A stretch of 10,220 bases of DNA. It comes from Acetobacteraceae bacterium UBA6159. GTDB lineage: Bacteria; Pseudomonadota; Alphaproteobacteria; Acetobacterales; Acetobacteraceae. The translations under genes and the position numbers were made by a program. Position 1 is the first letter of the stretch. Each line of letters opens with the position of its first letter. The notes under the pieces are model-generated. The model searched no databases and had not been told where the DNA came from. It saw nothing but the letters and a program-made list of their open reading frames with translations. Where the stretch lies: contig DIUL01000196.1 in the NCBI GenBank assembly GCA_002422345.1, positions 1 to 10,220 on the forward strand, given 5' to 3'. Shown one piece after another: positions 7,401 to 10,220 of this stretch.

Positions 7401-7823
7401 ATGCTGACTGAACCGCAACGGGATTTCATCGGACGCGCCCGTGTCGCCCGCCTAGCCACGGCGGATGCGCGCGGGGCGCCGCATCTGGTCCCGGTGTGCT
7501 TCGTGGTGGAGGGGATGTCGCTGTATATCACCGTCGATGAGAAGCCGAAGCGGACCGATATCCCCCTGAAGCGGCTCCGCAATATCCAGGAGAACCCGGC
7601 CGTCGCCGTCACGGTGGACCGCTGGGATGAGGATTGGAGCCGCCTCGCCTGGGTCATGCTGCGCGGCAAGGCCGAAATCCTGGCAGGCGGAGCCGAACAC
7701 GTCCAGGCCCAGACGCTGCTGCGGGCGAAGTATCCGCAATACCGGTCCATGGCGATCGAGGACCTGCCGGTGATCGCCATGCGCATCGACCGGGTCCTCG
7801 GCTGGGGATCGATGGAAGACTGA
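7401..7823 (+). CDS. PPOX-class split-barrel flavin/F420-binding oxidoreductase (TIGR03668-like)
   Basis: This 140-residue protein belongs to the pyridoxamine-5'-phosphate-oxidase-like split-barrel fold, whose members bind FMN or coenzyme F420. The features recalled from the TIGR03668-type group are all present: RVARLATADARGAPHLVPVCFVV in the first strands, VDEKPKRTD, LKRLRNIQENPAVAVTVD, and especially DEDWSRLAWVMLRGKAEIL, followed by KYPQY. It is short and lacks a signal peptide. The best studied relative known to me is mycobacterial Rv2074, an F420-dependent biliverdin reductase. Whether this organism makes F420 cannot be seen here, so FMN or another cofactor is possible. The start ATG at 7401 has no ribosome binding site and lies right after a -10-like box, suggesting leaderless translation. 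It stands alone on its strand, divergent from the dioxygenase. Confidence 0.82.
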   Translation: MLTEPQRDFIGRARVARLATADARGAPHLVPVCFVVEGMSLYITVDEKPKRTDIPLKRLRNIQENPAVAVTVDRWDEDWSRLAWVMLRGKAEILAGGAEHVQAQTLLRAKYPQYRSMAIEDLPVIAMRIDRVLGWGSMED

Positions 7824-7869
7824 GCCGCCGCCACGGCTCTATACACGATCGTCACCATCGCTAATCTGC

Positions 7870-8283
7870 ATGGCGGTCAATCCATCCAGGTGTGTCTTGA
7901 ACGAGGCGCGTCCGAAGCCCTCGCGGCAGGCCCTGATCCGGCTGTGCCTTGCCGTGCTGCTCCTGGCGCAATGGGGCGGCCTGCACGCGCATTGCCTGCG
8001 TTCGGCCTGGACCGGGCTTGAGGGCATCCCGATCTGTGGCCCGAACGGCGAGACGGTGCGCGTCGCGTCCGACCAGACGTCGGACCAGCAGGCTGATCGG
8101 GCCCCTTCCTCCGTCTGCCCCTCCTGCTGCGCGATCGCCGCGATCGAGCCTCCCACCGCCCCCGGCATCGCTGCCCTGGTCCGCTACACCGCTCTCGACC
8201 GCCCGCACCTGCCCGCGGGCCTGCCGGCCCTGCCACCACGCGCCTCGCCGCAGCAACCACGAGCGCCCCCCTTCCCCGTCTGA
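7870..8283 (+). CDS. Small exported cysteine-containing protein, DUF2946-like
   Basis: The 137-residue product has a basic N-terminal stretch, then a hydrophobic segment (ALIRLCLAVLLLAQWGG, about 21-37) ending in LHAH, consistent with a signal peptide or anchor. The exported part has a conserved-looking GIPICGPNGETVRV stretch and a CPSCCAIAA cluster, an arrangement I associate with DUF2946 proteins, which are often found near metal-related genes. The tail is proline- and alanine-rich. The function is unknown; metal binding by the cysteines is an inference. The ATG at 7870 has no ribosome binding site. An in-frame TTG at 7897, preceded by CCAGG, would give a more normal signal peptide and is a serious alternative start. 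It is followed on the same strand by a small membrane protein gene. Confidence 0.6.
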   Translation: MAVNPSRCVLNEARPKPSRQALIRLCLAVLLLAQWGGLHAHCLRSAWTGLEGIPICGPNGETVRVASDQTSDQQADRAPSSVCPSCCAIAAIEPPTAPGIAALVRYTALDRPHLPAGLPALPPRASPQQPRAPPFPV

Positions 8284-8338
8284 CCTCTCCGCGCCGGCGG
8301 CCTGCCGAACGCCCGCGCGCCCGATCCCGGGCGGCATG

Positions 8339-8360
8339 CCCTTGGCCCCACGGCCGAGGG
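8339..8360 (+). other. Hairpin in the gap before the small membrane protein gene
   Basis: CCCTTGGCC (8339-8347) pairs with GGCCGAGGG (8352-8360) over nine pairs, one a T-G wobble, with loop CCAC. It lies in the 121-bp gap between the DUF2946-like gene and the 85-residue membrane protein gene. It could attenuate read-through or shape the leader of the second gene. The remainder of the gap holds only the ribosome binding site at about 8392-8396. Confidence 0.4.
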
Positions 8361-8404
8361 ACAGCCCGCCCGCGTTCCCTGATCCCCAGACGGGAGACAC
8401 TTCC

Positions 8405-8662
8405 ATGTCCCAACGTTCCAAAGAAAAAGCCGAACAGATCGAGACGATGATGGCCGCGGTGTCCGGCGGACTGGCCGCGATCATCGGCGGAATGATTTTC
8501 GTGGGCGGCCTGGTCGCCGTAGATTTCCACGGCATCGCCACCCTGTCCGCCAAGGATGGCTGGGTGCGGCCGCTGGCCCAGCTTGGCGGCATCGTCGGAT
8601 GCTTCGGCATCCTGGGCTTCGCCATCGGCCCGATCCTGGCCGCGAGCCGGCGCAAGCGGTAG
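8405..8662 (+). CDS. Small membrane protein with two predicted helices, function unknown
   Basis: This 85-residue protein was placed at ATG 8405 because GGGAG lies about eight bases upstream. The in-frame sequence above it is proline/arginine-rich and does not look like protein. The product begins with a charged stretch (MSQRSKEKAEQIE) and has two glycine-rich hydrophobic segments, about 16-39 (MAAVSGGLAAIIGGMIFVGGLVAV) and about 58-80 (LAQLGGIVGCFGILGFAIGPILAA). A short loop with FHGIATLSAKDGW joins them, and the protein ends in SRRKR. The positive ends suggest both termini face the cytoplasm, by the positive-inside rule. I do not recognise a family. It follows the DUF2946-like gene on the same strand, and a hairpin follows its stop. 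Confidence 0.7.
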   Translation: MSQRSKEKAEQIETMMAAVSGGLAAIIGGMIFVGGLVAVDFHGIATLSAKDGWVRPLAQLGGIVGCFGILGFAIGPILAASRRKR

Positions 8663-8666
8663 AGGA

Positions 8667-8703
8667 AACGGCCCAGGCGCTCTCGGACCCGCCTGGGCCC
8701 GTT
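8667..8703. terminator. Hairpin terminator between convergent genes
   Basis: CCCAGGCG (8672-8679) pairs perfectly with CGCCTGGG (8690-8697) around a 10-base loop. The stem extends through AACGG (8667-8671) with CCGTT (8699-8703) across one bulged C (8698). It starts four bases after the stop of the small membrane protein gene and lies just beyond the vapC stop on the other strand, so it could serve both. There is no clear T-run. Confidence 0.55.
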
Positions 8704-8714
8704 ACCGGCTTGGT

Positions 8715-9110
8715 CTACACCGCCGGCACAATGTCCGTCTCAGCGAAATCATCGCCCTTGAACAGCAACGGCACGCCCCGAACCTTGGCCAGCGCATAGG
8801 CGAACAGGTCACCGAAATTCAGCGCCGCCGCGTGACCGCTTCCCTTCCCGTAGACCAGGAAAGCACGAAATGCTGTTTCCATCTCGGCCGGTCCGGGCGG
8901 AGTGACAACGAACACAGGCAACCCCAGCAGGTCATCCATCAGCGCCAGCGCCCGCGAGCCGCGGCGCCCCTGCGCGACCATCCGGGCCTCAAGCACCGAT
9001 ACACTGCTGATCAGGACCGCGTCTTCCTCCAGAAGGACCTCAAGGAACCGCGCTCGTTCTACCTCCCCAAAGGCGATCGCGATCAAAGCCGAGGTATCGG
9101 CGACAATCAC
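8715..9110 (-). CDS. vapC: VapC-type PIN-domain ribonuclease toxin
   Basis: VapC toxins are Mg-dependent endoribonucleases, usually cutting tRNA or rRNA, and are held inactive by VapB. The 131-residue PIN domain has its acidic residues in the expected order: D5 in IVADTSAL, E41 in SVLEARMV, D101 in LNFGDLFAYALAK, and D120/D121 in LLFKGDDF. The GKGSGHAAALNFGD stretch is typical of one common VapC subgroup. I chose GTG at 9110, which overlaps the vapB TGA as GTGA and starts the protein right at the conserved IVADTS. An upstream ATG at 9134 would add eight residues inside vapB. No active-site residue is missing, so the toxin is likely functional. Its mRNA target cannot be predicted from the sequence. 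Confidence 0.92.
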   Translation of the reverse strand: MIVADTSALIAIAFGEVERARFLEVLLEEDAVLISSVSVLEARMVAQGRRGSRALALMDDLLGLPVFVVTPPGPAEMETAFRAFLVYGKGSGHAAALNFGDLFAYALAKVRGVPLLFKGDDFAETDIVPAV

Positions 9111-9352
9111 CGGGGCAACCCGATCTCGTCCCACTCCAGCGGGTCCGCCGCGTCCGGCAGGTCCGGAATGCGGTCAAGCTGTGCCAGGATCGCTGTCATC
9201 CGCGCGCGCAGAGATGCCCGGTCATCAGTCGGCCGGCCCGCCAGCATGGCATCCACGGCTCGTTCCACCGCCGCGGTTTTAGTCAGGCCCGAGCGGGCGG
9301 CGAGCGCCTCGATCTTTGCTACGACGACGGGATTGGCGATCTGGACGGGCAT
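9107..9352 (-). CDS. vapB: VapB-type antitoxin, Rv0623/PSK family
   Basis: The antitoxin neutralises VapC and, with it, represses the operon. The 81-residue form starting at ATG 9352 is preferred because GGAG lies seven bases upstream; ATGs further up (to 9385) lie within the predicted operator and promoter. The N-terminal half, MPVQIANPVVVAKIEALAARSGLTKTAAVERAVDAML, is the ribbon-helix-helix-like DNA-binding and dimer region of the Rv0623-type family. The C-terminal half, rich in acidic residues and ending DPLEWDEIGLPR, is the part expected to wrap the toxin's active site. It overlaps vapC by four bases, giving coupled translation. Confidence 0.9.
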   Translation of the reverse strand: MPVQIANPVVVAKIEALAARSGLTKTAAVERAVDAMLAGRPTDDRASLRARMTAILAQLDRIPDLPDAADPLEWDEIGLPR

Positions 9353-9363
9353 GATAACGCTCC

Positions 9364-9379
9364 ATGGTGATATCACCAT
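9364..9379. promoter_or_regulatory. 16-bp perfect palindrome, likely VapBC operator
   Basis: ATGGTGATATCACCAT is a perfect palindrome 11 bp upstream of the chosen vapB ATG. It covers the transcription start (about 9377) predicted from the promoter at 9384-9411. Type II toxin-antitoxin complexes commonly bind such palindromes in their own promoters, so autorepression is the natural reading. Confidence 0.75.
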
Positions 9380-9383
9380 CATC

Positions 9384-9411
9384 AATATACATCAAAATGC
9401 CAACCCAACAA
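9384..9411 (-). promoter_or_regulatory. vapBC promoter
   Basis: On the minus strand TTGTTG (9406-9411) and TATATT (9384-9389) are separated by 16 bp. Transcription would start near 9377, inside the palindromic operator. The local DNA is AT-rich compared with its surroundings and carries a TTGAT-N5-TTGAT direct repeat that overlaps the -10 box. Confidence 0.6.
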
Positions 9412-9479
9412 CCCTCTTGACCCCCCTCCCCGCCTTCCCCCACCCTCCGGCCAACATCGTCCCGGGGGAAACAACGCCC

Positions 9480-10220
9480 ATGACCGACCTCGCCACCTTC
9501 CGCGCGGAAACCCGCGCATGGCTCGAAGCCAACTGCCCTCCCGTCATGCGGACCCGCATGCCCGAGGAAGAACAGGTCGCCGGCGGCAAGCGCGCGGACT
9601 ACGTCCGCCCGGAACAGAAAATCTGGCTCGACCGCATGGCCGCCAAGGGCTGGACCGCCCCCGCCTGGCCCAAGAAATACGGCGGCGGCGGCCTGTCGAA
9701 GGACGAGGCGATCATCCTCGAAGAAGAAATGCAGGACCTCGGCTGCCGCGTCCCCCTCCGCGGCATGGGCCTCTCCATGCTCGGCCCCGTCCTTTTGGAA
9801 TACGGCACCGAGGAACAGCGCCAGACCCATATCCCCAAGATCGTGACCGGCGAAATCCGCTGGTGCCAGGGCTACAGCGAACCCGGCGCGGGCTCCGACC
9901 TCGCGAGCCTCGCCACCCGCGCGGTGCTGCAAGGCGAGCACTTCCTGGTCAACGGCCACAAGATCTGGACGTCAAACGCGCATCTGTCCGACTGGATCTT
10001 CTGCCTGGTCCGCACAGACCCGACGGTGAAAAAGCATGACGGCATCAGCTTCCTGCTGATCGACATGGACGATCCCGGCGTCCGCCCCCGCCCGATCCGC
10101 CTGATCAGCGGCAAGTCCGTCTTCTGCGAGACCTTCTTCGAGAACGTGCAGGTCCCCAAAGGCCACCTGGTCGGCGAACTCAACAAGGGCTGGACCATCG
10201 CCAAGGCGCTGCTCGGCTTC
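9480..10220 (+). CDS. Acyl-CoA dehydrogenase family protein, N-terminal part
   Basis: Acyl-CoA dehydrogenases are FAD enzymes that introduce an alpha-beta double bond into acyl-CoA thioesters. The frame opens at ATG 9480, with GGGGGA about eleven bases upstream, and is still open at the window edge, giving 247 visible residues of about 380-400. The N-terminal helical domain includes FRAETRAWLEANCP and the family-typical GWTAPAWPKKYGGGGLSKDEAIILEEEM. The flavin/substrate-binding signature WCQGYSEPGAGSDLAS lies at 128-143. The beta-domain follows with LVNGHKIWTSNAHLSDWIFCLVRTD and GISFLLIDMDDPGVRPRPI. The FENVQVPKGHLVGELNKGWTIAKALL stretch leads into the C-terminal helical domain. The catalytic glutamate would be beyond the window. 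The substrate chain is undetermined; the sequence resembles the subgroup annotated as pimeloyl-CoA dehydrogenase-like. It is divergent from vapBC. Confidence 0.93.
   Translation, partial: MTDLATFRAETRAWLEANCPPVMRTRMPEEEQVAGGKRADYVRPEQKIWLDRMAAKGWTAPAWPKKYGGGGLSKDEAIILEEEMQDLGCRVPLRGMGLSMLGPVLLEYGTEEQRQTHIPKIVTGEIRWCQGYSEPGAGSDLASLATRAVLQGEHFLVNGHKIWTSNAHLSDWIFCLVRTDPTVKKHDGISFLLIDMDDPGVRPRPIRLISGKSVFCETFFENVQVPKGHLVGELNKGWTIAKALLGF

Noticed and set aside
7840..7845. TATACA as a -10 box for the DUF2946-like gene
   Set aside because: The position is plausible, but no supporting -35 is visible and the start codon of the gene is itself uncertain.
7949..8404. Upstream extension of the small membrane protein to a 237-residue product
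   Set aside because: The extension overlaps the DUF2946-like gene in another frame and is proline/arginine/serine-rich; only the part from ATG 8405, after a good ribosome binding site, looks like protein.
7861..8655. Long minus-strand open frames (264 and 217 residues) opposite the two small genes
   Set aside because: GC-rich shadow frames: arginine/glycine-rich with no recognisable domain, while the plus strand encodes a signal peptide and two membrane helices in the right places.
9417..9445. TTGACC at 9417-9422 as the -35 box of the acyl-CoA dehydrogenase gene
   Set aside because: No -10-like hexamer lies 15-19 bp downstream in the C-rich tract, so a promoter cannot be supported.

Overview
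The window is dense, GC-rich bacterial DNA, estimated by eye at about two thirds G+C. The codon usage, the FnrL-type cysteine spacing of the Fnr regulator, the GC-rich dispersed intergenic repeats and the protein types together suggest an alphaproteobacterium. Rhodospirillales/Acetobacteraceae is my best guess. It is an inference from sequence style, because no marker rRNA is present. Most of the window looks like ordinary chromosomal housekeeping and catabolic DNA. I see no integrase, transposase, phage gene or CRISPR array.

Left part (1-4286, all on +): the C-terminal two thirds of peptide chain release factor 3 (prfC) is followed by a composite inverted-repeat element at 1054-1288. Next come a family-4 glycosyltransferase, a 3-oxo-tetronate kinase (otnK) and a 3-oxo-tetronate 4-phosphate decarboxylase (otnC). 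The last three are packed tightly enough to be one transcript. OtnK and OtnC carry out the phosphorylation and decarboxylation steps of four-carbon acid-sugar (threonate/erythronate) breakdown to dihydroxyacetone phosphate. The dehydrogenase and isomerase of that route are not in the window.

Middle part (4287-7823): a second paired inverted repeat and a hairpin separate otnC from a convergent class III (CaiB/BaiF) CoA-transferase gene. That gene is divergent from an Fnr-type regulator carrying four candidate cluster cysteines. A perfect Fnr/Anr box, TTGATCTGGATCAA, lies between the two. A tRNA-Leu(CAA) gene with a recognisable promoter runs convergently into the 3' end of the regulator. Beyond it lie an intradiol ring-cleavage dioxygenase (-) and, divergent from it across 44 bp, a PPOX/F420-type split-barrel flavoprotein (+), which may be translated from a leaderless mRNA.

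Right part (7824-10220): a small secreted or anchored cysteine-containing protein resembling DUF2946 is followed by an 85-residue two-helix membrane protein, then a hairpin. On the minus strand is a compact vapBC toxin-antitoxin operon with a GTGA stop/start overlap and a 16-bp palindromic operator over its predicted transcription start. The window ends inside an acyl-CoA dehydrogenase gene beginning at 9480 (+).

Metabolically, the CoA-transferase, acyl-CoA dehydrogenase, intradiol dioxygenase and otnKC fit an organism that breaks down plant-derived aromatic, organic and sugar acids, with some oxygen-responsive control through Fnr. I found no clear novel multi-gene system. The most notable items are the two composite inverted repeats, the Fnr box in the divergent promoter region, two possible leaderless genes, and the vapBC operator architecture.
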